NCBI GenBank assembly: GCA_003833135.1
Contig: QZLH01000742.1
Span: forward strand, 1-21,727
Source: Oehlia diaphana
Lineage: Eukaryota > Glomeromycota > Glomeromycetes > Glomerales > Glomeraceae
Direction: 5' to 3'
Length of the DNA: 21,727 bases
Both the position numbers and the translations under genes were made by a program. The notes under the pieces were generated by a model. The model was not told the DNA's origin. It saw only the letters and a program-made list of their open reading frames with translations, and made no database searches. This document shows positions 1-10,605 of this stretch, piece by piece; positions within the stretch are counted from its first letter, which is position 1; every line of letters starts with the position of its first letter.

Positions 1-291
1 TATCTCAATTTCATGCTGTTCACATTTAATAAAGTAAGATCTGGCTTTATACTCACCTTCTATTTCTTTATCATCATGACCTAATTTGCATAATGGGCAG
101 ACGCATGATGTCTCATCAGTAATCCCATAATAATCAAAATTTTCACAACTACATTCTCTATATAAATTAGGATATTGATCCAATATCTTATTACGATAAT
201 AGGAATGATTGGGCTTAGATTGACTGGAGGAAGATACAGATAACAGATAATACATTTGCTAATGTACTTACCTCAGCCTTAATCTGATCAT
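1..291 (-). CDS. 5' part of a glomeromycete-specific family protein, truncated by the window edge
   Basis: Reading is open from 223 to base 1 and runs off the left edge. It has the words YPNLYRECSCENFDYYG, ITDET and CPLCKLGHDD, then YFIKCEQHEIEI. I recognise these as a repetitive small-protein family of Rhizophagus; its function is unknown to me. Cysteines in CSC, CVCPLC and the following H could form a small metal site (inference). Best start: ATG at 291 with a 20-nt exon (272-291), donor GTAAGT, 48-nt intron (224-271), acceptor CCTCCAG; phases agree (MIRLRL-SQSKPNHSYYR). Alternatives: an unspliced in-frame ATG at 255; an ATG at 322 opens another frame that does not join in phase. The family call is from memory of similar proteins; the 5' end is uncertain, the open frame is not. 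Confidence 0.6.
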
Positions 292-471
292 TCCCTGAGG
301 GAACGGTTTTTATTAAAGTCATATGACTCTAATGATCACTAGTAATTATTTCTGATTTGTATCAAAAATTGGTTACAAATTGGTGGATTAATTAGTTTTC
401 ATTTAGATTAAAATCAAAAATATAATAGGACTATCAGATATTTAAAAATTGTTCAGCAACTTTTTATTCAA

Positions 472-674
472 TCAGTATACCTACTTTATATTACAATTTA
501 CCCTTCTTATAGTAAATTTTTATATAATGAATCACATGATTCTTAGCCAATAAAATATATCAATTTTTCCTCACTATAATGAAGTAACCAATCAAATTTC
601 TCAAATTCTTTGTTAACTTGCTATAACGAATTTAAGGTGTAAAACGGCTTCTTCATTATATTAAGTGTAGACTG
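472..674 (-). mobile_element. Decayed MITE, same family as the one at 17223-17403 (pogo/Tigger-like)
   Basis: Read on the minus strand it begins TACAGTCTACACTTAATATA at 675 and follows the order of the 17.2 kb copy: ATATAA(C/T)GAA, CCG(G)TTTT, AATTCGTTATA, GATTGGTTA followed by a TTCNTTATA block, then ATTGG followed by a (A/T)CA(C/T)GTG box, ending near ATACTGATTGA. The order of these blocks over about 200 bp argues for common origin; the ends are eroded, so boundaries are approximate. It carries no protein. Confidence 0.6.
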
Positions 675-1507
675 TATAATCTAAAATATCAATAATAACA
701 TTTTACCTATCAATATGTATATATATTTATGATTAGCTTCAAATCTGAACTTATTAAACTCTTTAGTAGCACTGATAATTTCTAATAATTGCCTTCACAT
801 ATTAAATTATACAATTAACTTACTTTTTGATACCTTGCCAAATTCCTTTAAATGTACCAGTTTGCTCTTTACACTATATATATGCAGGCAAAAATTAACT
901 CTGTTGTGATCTTTTATTTACAGAAAATCTTAAACTCTTATAAGTTAAAAGTATACAATTAGGTGCTAAACTTCTCATATGGTCATTATTCTTTTTAAAA
1001 ATTATTTATGGAAAGATAATATAACCACATTGTCAAATGGAAAATTACATAACATTACTGTTCAGGATAAACACTCTTTCACTTATAATCATAGATTTAA
1101 GGCTAATATAACTAACAGATATGTAAATATAACAAATTAACCAATACCAGACTCACCTAAGCAACACTTTTAAGATTCATTAGGTTTAATGCACTTACAA
1201 CTTAAATTGTATATTGGTAAATACTTTCTGCTACCTTGGGTTTATAAACCTTTATCTTCAAATTATTATTTTGATATGGAAATTTGATTTGGTTGAATAA
1301 GTTTATTTTAATTAGTTAATAGTAAGGATTTTTGATAGTATTATTTTAGAATTTTATTTTATTTTAATTTTTATTTTTATTTCTATTTTTATTATTTTTT
1401 CTTTTTTATTTTATTATTTTATACTATATATAGGTCACAAATTTCTAGCTCATCGGGAACATTTGCTGGTTGAGTAGGTATTTTAGAGGTTTATGGTTAT
1501 GAATACG

Positions 1508-1850
1508 TACAGTCAACTCTTAATATAATGAAGTGGGCCTTCGTTATAGGAATATGATGGGGAAATCTGGTATAACCCAGAAAATTTTTGTATATTATGG
1601 TATATTGATGTATATATAATAATTATAATGCAAAAACGCAAGTTTCTTCGTTATATTAAAAAAAATTCGTTATAAAAGAAAATTCGTTATTAAAAGGGGC
1701 ATTTTTCATATACGGTTTATAAAATTTACTTCGTTAAACGGTATATGGCATTTAATTAGTAAAATATTGTATAATGAGATTTTTTTCACATGTTAAAATC
1801 TGTACCATCCGTTATATTGTAAAATTCGTTATATCAAAATTCGGTAAATA
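1508..1850 (+). mobile_element. Third pogo-like TTCGTTATA element, longer and degenerate
   Basis: It starts TACAGTCAACTCTTAATATA, close to the ends of the other two copies, followed by ATGAAG and TTCGTTATAG. TTCGTTATA-type motifs recur up to about 1840, where the inverted ATATAACGAA appears again before TACCGAATTTT. The right end has lost a clear ACTGTA terminus, so the 3' boundary is a guess. No coding content. Confidence 0.45.
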
Positions 1851-2200
1851 AAATAAAAAAAATTATTTAATTTTGAATTGATCAGGATATCATGAATTAA
1901 AATTTAAAATAATTTGATTTTTATTTTATTTCACAGAAAGAACATCATTAGTACGGTCTACAAGAAACTAATTCATTTAAATTTCATTAATTTTGGTCAT
2001 TTGACTTTTGTATGACCATTTTGACCTCCAAAATAGTCAAAAACCAGAAATTATCTTGGTTCCATATTTAGTATTTTATTAATTTGAATTGATCATCTAT
2101 TGATTAAAATGTATGTTCGTGTAATGTCAACTAAATTCATTAGTACAGTCCAAAAAGAAAACCATATAAAATAATTCCTACAAACTGATTTTTGTTAATA

Positions 2201-2208
2201 TCACGTGA
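2201..2208. promoter_or_regulatory. TCACGTGA palindrome (E-box core)
   Basis: Eight-base palindrome within ATATCACGTGAT. The same 12 bases lie upstream of the CLC gene at 8866-8877. CACGTG is the core bound by bHLH factors in fungi (known). Here no gene starts nearby, so a role at this site is speculative. Confidence 0.25.
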
Positions 2209-2581
2209 TGGTAATGGCGAAACGAGATCAACATTTGTAAATGATCACACGATATTTGTTTATTATAATAATAATAATTTTGAGATTATCGATTATCAAT
2301 TCAGGGAATACATAAGTCATAAATAAAAAAAAAAACTTTTATAAATTACCCCTTACAGTATATGGAATAAACTTTTTTAAATTTAGAATGTAACTCAAGA
2401 ATATACACGATGACTGAATTAGAATTATAGAATTTTCGGGGACCATCTGAAGATTGTGTATCTCAATACGTCATTTAAAAGAAAATAATGGTTGTTTATT
2501 TGAATCCTAAAATAAAAGAGAAATTTGAGCCTAATAAATCATTATACAAAGCTAATAAAGAAACTTATAGGCAATCATTAA

Positions 2582-3885
2582 CTAATCAGAATTGTTAGAG
2601 AATAAGAAACTTAATCGGAAGAAAAATAAGGATAATGTAATTGAATTAATTGCTATTAAAATTGCTTTCCATGTAGGTGTATACGGTAAATAAATACGTT
2701 TTTGTGGTAAAATACTAGCTGCTGTAGTATCCAAATATACAAAATAAACGTAAATTGGGAAAACTGTAGAATAACTGAGCTCAAAAATAAGTAAACTATT
2801 AAAAAGAAGAGAGTGAGAATTACTATAAAAGCCAATTATCATAAAAAAATTTAAAAAGAAAATTTTTTATACATACGGTGTATTCTTAGAGAAGAACAAT
2901 ATGTTCAAAATGTTTCCAGCAAGATGGATACCCGATGCAAGGAGTAAAACAAGAAGATGTTTAGGATATTCAATTGTAGTTGGCAAGATTGGGAAGTAAG
3001 TACCGTGAGTGTTATCGTTAATATTATTATCGTCTTCATCAGGATTCAATGAGGGAAGGGTGTCCCTTTCTGCTTCGCGAATGTGTTCTTTTGTGGAAAT
3101 ATAAATGCGTGTGAACTCAATAACTAAAGCAATATCCATAATTAAACCTAAAGAAGAAATATAACTATTAATATTACTCCACGAAATATTTATAATAAAC
3201 ACATGAAATTTAAAGTGCCAACCTTGGAATTTAAATAAGGCCGCATCTTTAGGGAAATCAAGTAAGATTATAGCGGCACTAGTGGACAAGATATAAAATA
3301 ATAACCAAGCAAATAAAGATCCGCCCTTTATTCTACCACCATTTCCAATCAAGGTCAAAATTGCCAGTTCAGTTGCATTATGAAGTATTCCAACTGCGCT
3401 AAATAATTTTCCTACATCAACAAGTATAGCAAATAAAACAGTTGCTAATGTGGTCCAGATATAAAGGACAAGTAAACGATTAAAACCAATCGTTGGTATG
3501 CCATTAATATCTGCATCGCTATCATCAGTAATGGTGTAGAAGCGAGTGATAAGTTTTTGATTCGTTGGAGGGTTATTAACTATCTTCAAGCCTATAGTAC
3601 CGGTTATTGCAAGCAATACAACGGTCAATGTATTTACTGCATCATTTTGATCATAATTGTACCCTAACAAAAAAAATTTAAATTAGCTTTCGTTATTCAC
3701 GTATAGTTTTTTTGATAATAATAATAATTACCTTCGACCTCTCCATGCCATGTCGGATATCCAGTGTGACGATCTGGTTGCTGTTTTATATCTGGAAGCT
3801 TCACAAAACTGAAACTTAAAATTACCGCTGCCAACAAACTAATTGATAATAAAAGTGTAAATAATTGCATTAACCTAACAACCAT
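2582..3885 (-). CDS. Polytopic membrane protein, unrecognised family (three exons, 393 aa)
   Basis: Exons 3885-3732, 3663-2877 and 2822-2582 join in phase (donors GTAATT and GTATGT, acceptors TTAG and ATAG) to 1182 nt including the TAG stop. The first ATG gives MVVRLMQLFTLLLSISLLAA, a hydrophobic start. I count about nine membrane segments near residues 7-29, 62-80, 113-133, 140-157, 167-187, 203-235, 283-305, 318-343 and 363-388. A charged loop rich in D/N/E follows segment 6 (SLNPDEDDNNINDN). I see no transporter or enzyme signature and do not know the family. Exon 2 alone could end at TAA directly after the donor (TPYV), giving a 314-residue form if intron 2 is retained; exon 3 stays hydrophobic and in frame, so splicing is preferred. 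Upstream 3886-4176 may hold its promoter. Confidence 0.75.
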
Positions 3886-4176
3886 TTTTTATGATTTTTG
3901 TGAAAAAAAGGGTTAAAAATAAAATGAAATTTTTTGATTAAGAAGCATTTTATAACAAATTCCTAAATTTTGGTCCGATAAACAATCTTTTTTTCGATTG
4001 AGCCTTTTTTGAACCATTCAATAACTTCTAATCAAGCATATTGATTAAAAGAAATGTTGCAGATTAACTTTGTTTTACATAATTGGTAAAAATAAATAAG
4101 TAAATATTTACAAAATATTGGATATAATAATAACTTAAAATCTTATAATCGTGAATTCTAGATTATACTGTTATTG

Positions 4177-4416
4177 TTATTCACAAATGAATTTGGTCCC
4201 TTCTAGTATATTTTTATTCATAACAGGTACTTTACAAGTATGGTAGATATGGTAGGCTAAATTTTGTATTACTATTATGTCATCTATAAGTTCCTCGGCC
4301 GAATAAGTTGATATTTTGCCTGTACCAAACGCGTATAAATTAATTGGACCTCGAGTAAAGAAATTAGTATCTTTCAATAAACAATTACATAATCGTGTAA
4401 ATCGCTTTTCCGTTAT
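4177..4416 (-). CDS. Possible 3' exon of an unrecognised gene (80 codons with stop)
   Basis: Open reading from a possible acceptor (GCATAG, intron side at 4417) to a TAA stop: it begins ITEKRFTRLCNC and contains FFTRGPINLYAFGTGKIS and STYSAEELIDDI. The residue mix looks protein-like rather than random AT translation. There is no convincing ATG; an in-frame TAG just upstream is part of the putative acceptor. I could not find the exon that should precede it in 4420-4700, so this may be a relic exon or a gene with a distant first exon. Function unknown. It lies about 290 bp upstream of the membrane-protein gene on the same strand. Confidence 0.35.
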   Translation of the reverse strand: MTEKRFTRLCNCLLKDTNFFTRGPINLYAFGTGKISTYSAEELIDDIIVIQNLAYHIYHTCKVPVMNKNILEGTKFICE

Positions 4417-5033
4417 CTATGCAATATCTTAAATCTGACCTTATCTGTTATCATTTTCACATCTATGTTAATTAGACTATAATTATACAAAATAGTAGTG
4501 GATTATAAACAATAAGAATGCATAACAGGTATGAAGCAGGACCATACCAGGATTTTATCGTACAAATTATTAATTAACATATTATTAATAAATCCCTATT
4601 AAATTGTTAAATTAATTAAATTAATGATTAATTGGCAAAATGTTAAACTGAATAACTTTTAAGTGTAAAAATTAAAATTAAATCCTATTTTATTATAATA
4701 TTATAAATAAGTGGCTGATTATAAAACAAAAAATATTTTTGAAATAATGTTAGAATAGAAAGGTAAAACGCTCTGATTTCAAATTTTGCCTAGTATGAAG
4801 CTAAAATGAGAAATTTATATGTACATACAGTATATATATGTATGAATTCACTTAAAAAAATGTTTATTCCTATCCAAACCTTTCATATTAAAATATAGTG
4901 TAAAATGTCAGAATTTACGTTTAAATAATTTATTTGGAAAAGCTTCTCTTTTGACCAGCACTAGCTGCGATTTAGTAAAGTGAATAAACTAATATGTAAA
5001 TATTCCCAGAAAAAATGTCAATATTTGCTGTTT
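4417..5033. other. Intergenic, downstream of the CLC gene
   Basis: No coding pattern. It contains the presumed 3' untranslated region of the CLC gene, with AAATAAATTATT on the minus strand at about 4926-4937 as a possible polyadenylation region, and AT-rich filler. Confidence 0.4.
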
Positions 5034-8000
5034 TTATAACGTATTATTCATATCTTTTCCTGTTATTTGTCTTAAATAAATAAGTAATCTCTTTTTATTT
5101 ATAACACCAACATATTGACCACGATCTACTACAATAACATATCTCAATCCTAACTTTTTAAATAATTCCAATACAATTTCCAATGAAGCATTTTTTGATA
5201 TAGTTAATGGTGCCTATTAAATGATATTAATTTAATACTGTGCATATACACATAATGTATAAAAAATTTATTACTTACCTGATTAACATATGCAGTGAAA
5301 TTAGCAGATTTATCAATAACATTTTCATCCTTGAAATAACATCTTGTTAAATTATCTGAGCCATGCGCTAAACTTAATGCATGCTCTAATTCTGTTGATG
5401 CTATATATCCTACTAGTATTTTATTATCTACAATTGGAAATCCTGCATCTGAATATCCTGACGTAGCTATATTTCATAATCAAAATAAATGTATATGAGG
5501 ATATATTTTTATGTATATATATTTTAAAAAAATACGTTATACTCACATAATTTTTTCAATTTATCTTTAAGTTCACCAATAGTATTCAAATCATTAACAT
5601 CGATAATCTCTAAATCTCTTTGACATAAATCCAATGTAGTGGTAAATGTTGTGTTTGCCCCATCATATTCCGTCTTAGAATCTAAATATGGATGACCTCC
5701 TAAATCTATTAATAAGTCATAAATACCATGTTTTATTATTCCATCTGCTACCCACTTTGATATCATTATAGCAGTCATTATTGGCTATTAAATAATAATA
5801 ATTATTATTATTAACAAAACATAATAAAAGAATAAAAGATAATAATAAAAAGAAGTAAACTATTATTTAACTCACCAAAACATAAGTTAATGTACCAGTT
5901 AATTCAAACATAATAACTGTTAAAGAGACTGTACTTCTTGTAACTCCAGCTAATGAAGCAGCTGCACCGACCATTGCATACACACCTGGTATAACACAAT
6001 CACCATTTATGTTCTGATTACATACCGTTGAAAATATTGGAAAATCTGGATACGTCCTATTATTTTATTTTTATTAATATACTTTACACTTGAACAAATT
6101 CAATCATTACTCTTATTAACACTTACATAGTTAGATACTGCATAACAATTCCAAGCATTCTTCCAAAACATGCACCAACAAGTAAAGCTGGAATAAAAAT
6201 TCCGGCAGGTACTCTTATACCGAATGTTATTACACATGTAAGGAATTTAGAAATTAATGCAAGTCCAAGTAAATAAAATGCTTCAAACATTCCATTAAAA
6301 GAATTACTGTAAAGTTTTAGAAGATTGTGATATAAATTTAGATTCACTTATATATACTCTTTCCTTTCGAAAAATATAAATAACGTACTCGCATAATCCA
6401 TCATGCTCCTTTTCATTAGTACACTCACTAAACAAGCCGAATATCAATTCTGTGTTCGACATCCTTGTATATTTATTACCAAAATTTACAGCAGCAGTAA
6501 TAACAACAACCATCATTACCTCGACTACTGGCCATTGTTTCAACCATGTTCGATTTCGAATATATTTTGTATATAAGAGAATTAATTTACATAGTGATGC
6601 ACCAAACAATCCCTAAAAATTTAATAATTTAATGAAGTTTGAAAATTTAAATTGAAACAATTAAATTAATTTTTTTTTAACGCTTACCCCTAAGACTCCA
6701 AGAATTAAGAAATTAACTATCTCAAAAACATGCCAATCCTTATTATAAGAAACTTGAAACATGACAATTTTTCCTGTATTAAACGGATCTATCAACTAAA
6801 AGAAAGCAAATGTTAAAATTTTACAAATGTCAAAGAAAATATGAAGTAAATACTATACATTACTTTTAATGAAACTGCGGCAACAATGGCACAGAAGAAA
6901 CTTCTGCATAAAGTTTTACTTGGGAAATAATAACTGACTTCCTCCAAAGAGAATAAAACACCACCAATTGGCGCAGCAAAGGCTACACTAACACCGGCAG
7001 CTGCTGAAGCTGAAAGAATTTCCCTACGTTTACCTTCATTCTTGTTGTATTTGTGAAAAAGACGAGATAAAACATTGCCGATACAGCAGGCAATATGAAC
7101 AAATGGTCCTTCTTTTCCAAGTGTCATTCCCGCTGAAACAACCATTGCCTAGGAAAAAAAAAGAATTTGTTTGTTTTATTTCTTTAAATCGTGAAATAAA
7201 TTAATTACATACCAATGAAATTGCTTTAATCCAAAGAGTTCTTATACCGAGAAATCCACGAATCACAAAACCGCTCAAAATAGTTTTGACTTCTGGAATA
7301 CCGCTACCAGCAGCGTAGGGTTTCAATTCTTTACGTTTCGGTTCTATATTTTCTATTCGAGCAGAGCTTTTGGATGATGGTCTGGCATATAAAGAATTAT
7401 ATTTAACAAGTAACGCTGACCCAGTCGCGAAAAGAAGCTAAAAAAAAAATATAGACAATAATTTATTTTAAATTCATTTTATAATTTAAAATATGAGATC
7501 AATACATACTGCTACAACAACATAAGCAAAGAAATCAAACAGCTTAGCATCCGATTCATCATGTATACGGATAGCTTGAGACCATGAGTTCCATTTATCA
7601 CACTTATTATCATCATTTAAGTTAAACCCGTTATTAGTAATATTTGCACAACAAAAATTCCTGTTTAATCGCAATGATTCCGTACAATATCCGTCCTTCA
7701 AATCAGATCCCCATTCTGCAGCGATGTCAACACCAGCAGCGAAACATGCTGTCGCGATTCCTATAAAGGAAATAGAACGACTTAGAAGTCATGATTTAAT
7801 TTAAGTTTGTATTGGAATATATAACTTACCTATCAGAAAAACGAGAATCCAGCCTTGTAATCCGTCATATGACGTAACTATCCATCCACGAATTCCTTTG
7901 ATCGAGTGGAGTTTACGTATACGAACGCGCTCTTTGACATAATCATGAATCCAATCTGAATAAAAAAAATTACACGTAATTAAGAATTTCTGGTTTAAAT

Positions 8001-8624
8001 TATCGAATATGAAAGATAACAAAATTTAACTTTACCGATAGTTGTATAATCATCGTACCAAACACGAATACCACCTCCTTCATTAAGCATGGCTTGTTTG
8101 TCTTCGTCGTAAGCACCACTTCTCCTTTTATATCGTCCAATTTGTTCAGTAAATGCCGCTGTTAAATGTTTTAGTTGCCTAGGATTCCAAGTATGCCGCC
8201 GAAAACGTGAAGATGAACTATTTAAATAAAATATATTTAAACGAATTCATTCGTTTATAATATTTTTACATCAATATCTTTGATGGTGATCATTCTATTA
8301 GCCTAATGAAATTGATCACAAAGTTAAATAAAAAGGTAACAACCTAAAAGCGTTATCGTCCTCCCTTGCAGATGGAAAATGACTATAATGAGAAGAAGGC
8401 TCACGAGCACCTTCCAACAGGGAAGTAGTTTCATTTGGTTCTTGTACATTGATACTATCTTTTGAATGTTCTGAAAAAGATCGAGAGTGTACAGCTGGTA
8501 CAGGACTTGAATAATTGTTGTTGTCTCTTCGATTTTCCAAATTCGATAAATTGGTATTAGAAATTGGTTCATTTTGTTCATCACCATGACCGTTTATACT
8601 TTTTCTTCGGCTTCTGTCCGTCAT
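5034..8624 (-). CDS. CLC-family chloride/proton exchanger (Gef1/ClC-3-like), 13 exons, 882 aa
   Basis: Exons: 8624-8344, 8217-8036, 7955-7830, 7760-7510, 7437-7213, 7148-6864, 6795-6688, 6612-6389, 6306-6127, 6056-5876, 5784-5547, 5466-5279, 5213-5034; all twelve junctions are GT-AG and in phase (2649 nt). Motifs: [18 protein letters not shown] (N-terminal, typical of the ClC-3/4/5-Gef1 branch), GSGIPE 324-329, GKEGPFVH 366-373 with gating glutamate E368, FSLEEVSYY with the proton glutamate E425, GIFIP 596-600, PGVYAMVGA with chloride-binding Y647, then two CBS domains (about 700-800 and 824-875). Both glutamates present means a 2Cl-/H+ antiporter by family knowledge, and serine in GSGIP indicates chloride rather than nitrate. 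A Cys-rich luminal loop (about 215-260) and a polar, Ser/Asn-rich N-terminus (1-93) fit the family. Likely endosomal/Golgi location, supporting acidification (inference from homologues). Confidence 0.96.
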
Positions 8625-8867
8625 TATAAAAACGTTAAAAATGCGTTAAAAGTTTCAAGAAAAAAAAAATTTTTTAAAACCTGGTTTATAAGGAGGGATC
8701 TTCAAAAAGGGGTTCGTATTACGCATTTATAATTTTCACCCTGCATTAATATAGCACATGGAATCAGTGGGATCATGTGTTTTATTATTGATTCCCACGT
8801 CCTAAGCTTATCCAATATTGGAAAAAGCGAATATATTTTTCCAAAATCCAAAGTGGAGATCTTTATA

Positions 8868-8875
8868 TCACGTGA
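8868..8875. promoter_or_regulatory. TCACGTGA palindrome upstream of the CLC gene
   Basis: The palindrome lies 243 bp upstream of the CLC start codon, in the context ATATCACGTGAT, identical over 12 bases to the site at 2199-2210. CACGTG is a bHLH (Cbf1/Pho4/USF-type) site in other fungi; regulation of this gene by such a factor is inference. Confidence 0.35.
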
Positions 8876-9039
8876 TTTAACATTAATGATCGGACAAATT
8901 TTTGCCTCTAAGAATAAAAGCGGGATTTTAAATATTGATTTTCAAATGAATTTTGGAGATCATATCTAAAATGGATTTAAACCCTTATATAAACTTTAGA
9001 GTAAGATAAAATGTACGTAAGCCGCGTCATGTGTGACGC

Positions 9040-9500
9040 TAATTTTTTCTCCTTTTTCTACTTTTATAACGTAATGTTTCTCAGTTTCCTTTTTTTTAAG
9101 ATTATTTAGTTCTTGCAACTAAAGTATATTTTTCTAGTTTTTTTCGACATTTTGTACTTTTTAATCTCTTAGATACTGTATATAATCAATTTCATCAACT
9201 TTTTATTCCTCATCTTTCCATTATATTCTTACCCTTTTCACTTTTTTTATTTCATTTTTTTTATTCTTTACCATTTTCTATTACCTTTATTTTTTTTATT
9301 ACCTTTTTGTCTATCTTTTTCATTTCTCTTTATCTTTTTGACAATTTCTGTTTCACTTTATTTTTCCAACACACTTTCATTTCTGTTATCCTTTCCATCA
9401 TGTTTTCATTCTCCTTATTATACATCATATTTTTATCCCTCTCTATTTTTATATCTTTTAGTTTCTCTTACATCTTTTTTGCCCTTTATCTTGTAATAAC
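9040..9500. repeat. Pyrimidine-rich low-complexity tract
   Basis: The plus strand is almost all T and C (TTTTTTTATT, CTTTTTCATTTC and similar) for about 460 bp. Open frames in it are compositional artefacts. It lies upstream of the CLC promoter and gives a strong strand asymmetry. Confidence 0.6.
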
Positions 9501-10339
9501 AATGGCTTGACAATTTTAGACAATTGAATGTAAACAAAATATTTCAAAAGAATTTAATAATAATTTAGTAATAGTAGTTTAATAGTTCTAGACAAATGAG
9601 TACAATTTTAATAACATTTACAAGAATTAAAAAATGTATGGTATTTTTTTATTGCAATTTATTACAATTTTCTATTATCTTTGCTGCATTGCATTTACTC
9701 ACATCCAGAAGTAATAATCTGAAAGTGAAATCTGCAAAAATACAAGGAAATTTTTAATAAAAAACTTACCTTTTTTTGATTCTTATTGAAACATCATCTA
9801 AAAATCAAATGCTAAAGAAGATAATTGCCAATTGCTTACAAAAAAAGAAAAAAAATGTTAGTGTTTTTTTAAAAAATTTCAAATTTTACTGGTATTCATA
9901 TCAGAACTAATTCCCACTTACTTATAAGTTATTCCTAGTATTTCGGAAAGTTATGTAGTATGATTGAGAATTTCTGTATAGTATGGTTAAAATGATCTAT
10001 GTATGTATGATTTTAAAGTAGTTCATGTTTATACATACATATTTAGATTACTATATAAAAAAATCATAGTATGTATGATTCATTTTTTTTATTATTATTT
10101 TATACTACTAAAATTTAAGTTTTAAGAAGGATTTTTAATAATAATTTTTTTTTATATTCCATAAAAAATTCACTTAAAAAACACATTTTTTTCAAGATCT
10201 AAGTTGAAATATAAAGAAATATTCATATTTAAAAGCAAAAATATATGTAATTTTACAAGTAGAAAAGAATTTTATGGCAATTATTCAGATATTTTTTACA
10301 TAAAATATAAAAAAATATAAATTTATAATTTCTTTAGAA
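9501..10339. other. Intergenic AT-rich DNA
   Basis: No gene or clear element. Short direct repeats of TATGTATGATT (near 10003 and 10069) with an opposed ATACATACATA between them are the only structure I see. Confidence 0.4.
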
Positions 10340-10597
10340 ATATATATAAAATCATAGCATAATTTTAGTACTTTAACTATAAGTAAATCAATTTTATGTA
10401 TTAAGTAATAATTGTTTAGCAAGGTCAACACTACTAGAAACTCAAATTTTGTAAATTTTTAATTAATACTTGCATAGCTATTTTAATTTTTGTAATAAAC
10501 TTAATTTTAAATTTTGTTTAGCAACTTTAGAGTATATTTTTAGCACTTTGGTCCTAAGTAAATTGACTTTATAAAATAAGTAATAATTGTTTAGCAA
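10340..10597 (+). repeat. Left part of a 165-190 bp tandem repeat (satellite-like)
   Basis: Two units share an ordered block: AAGTAAAT at 10381 and 10556 followed by AAGTAATAATTGTTTAGCAA. The same block recurs beyond the inserted hAT-like element (AAGTAAAT at 12884, a degenerate AAATAAT at 13047). Removing the element and one target copy gives spacings of about 175, 191 and 163 bp. Confidence 0.6.
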
Positions 10598-10605
10598 GTT
10601 GAAAC

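Larger units (their letters stand above)
292..2581. other. Intergenic region without a recognisable gene
   Basis: AT-rich DNA with no coherent reading frame on either strand. It holds two decayed pogo-type MITE copies (472-674 and about 1508-1850), a T-rich low-complexity tract near 1340-1430, a weak divergent duplication (GAATTGATCA at about 1874 and 2087, each followed some 70 bases later by CATTAGTACNGTC), and a TCACGTGA palindrome at 2201. Confidence 0.5.

Noticed and set aside
8324..8587. Second minus-strand frame of 87 codons within CLC exon 1
   Set aside because: Shadow frame of the real exon; it lacks any junction leading into the CLC core.
8775..8969. Plus-strand 64-codon frame upstream of the CLC gene
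   Set aside because: No homology, low complexity, no splice partner; it lies in the probable promoter.
9307..9510. Plus-strand open frame of 67 codons
   Set aside because: It is a translation of the pyrimidine-rich tract (mostly F, S, L and I) with no domain or splice context.
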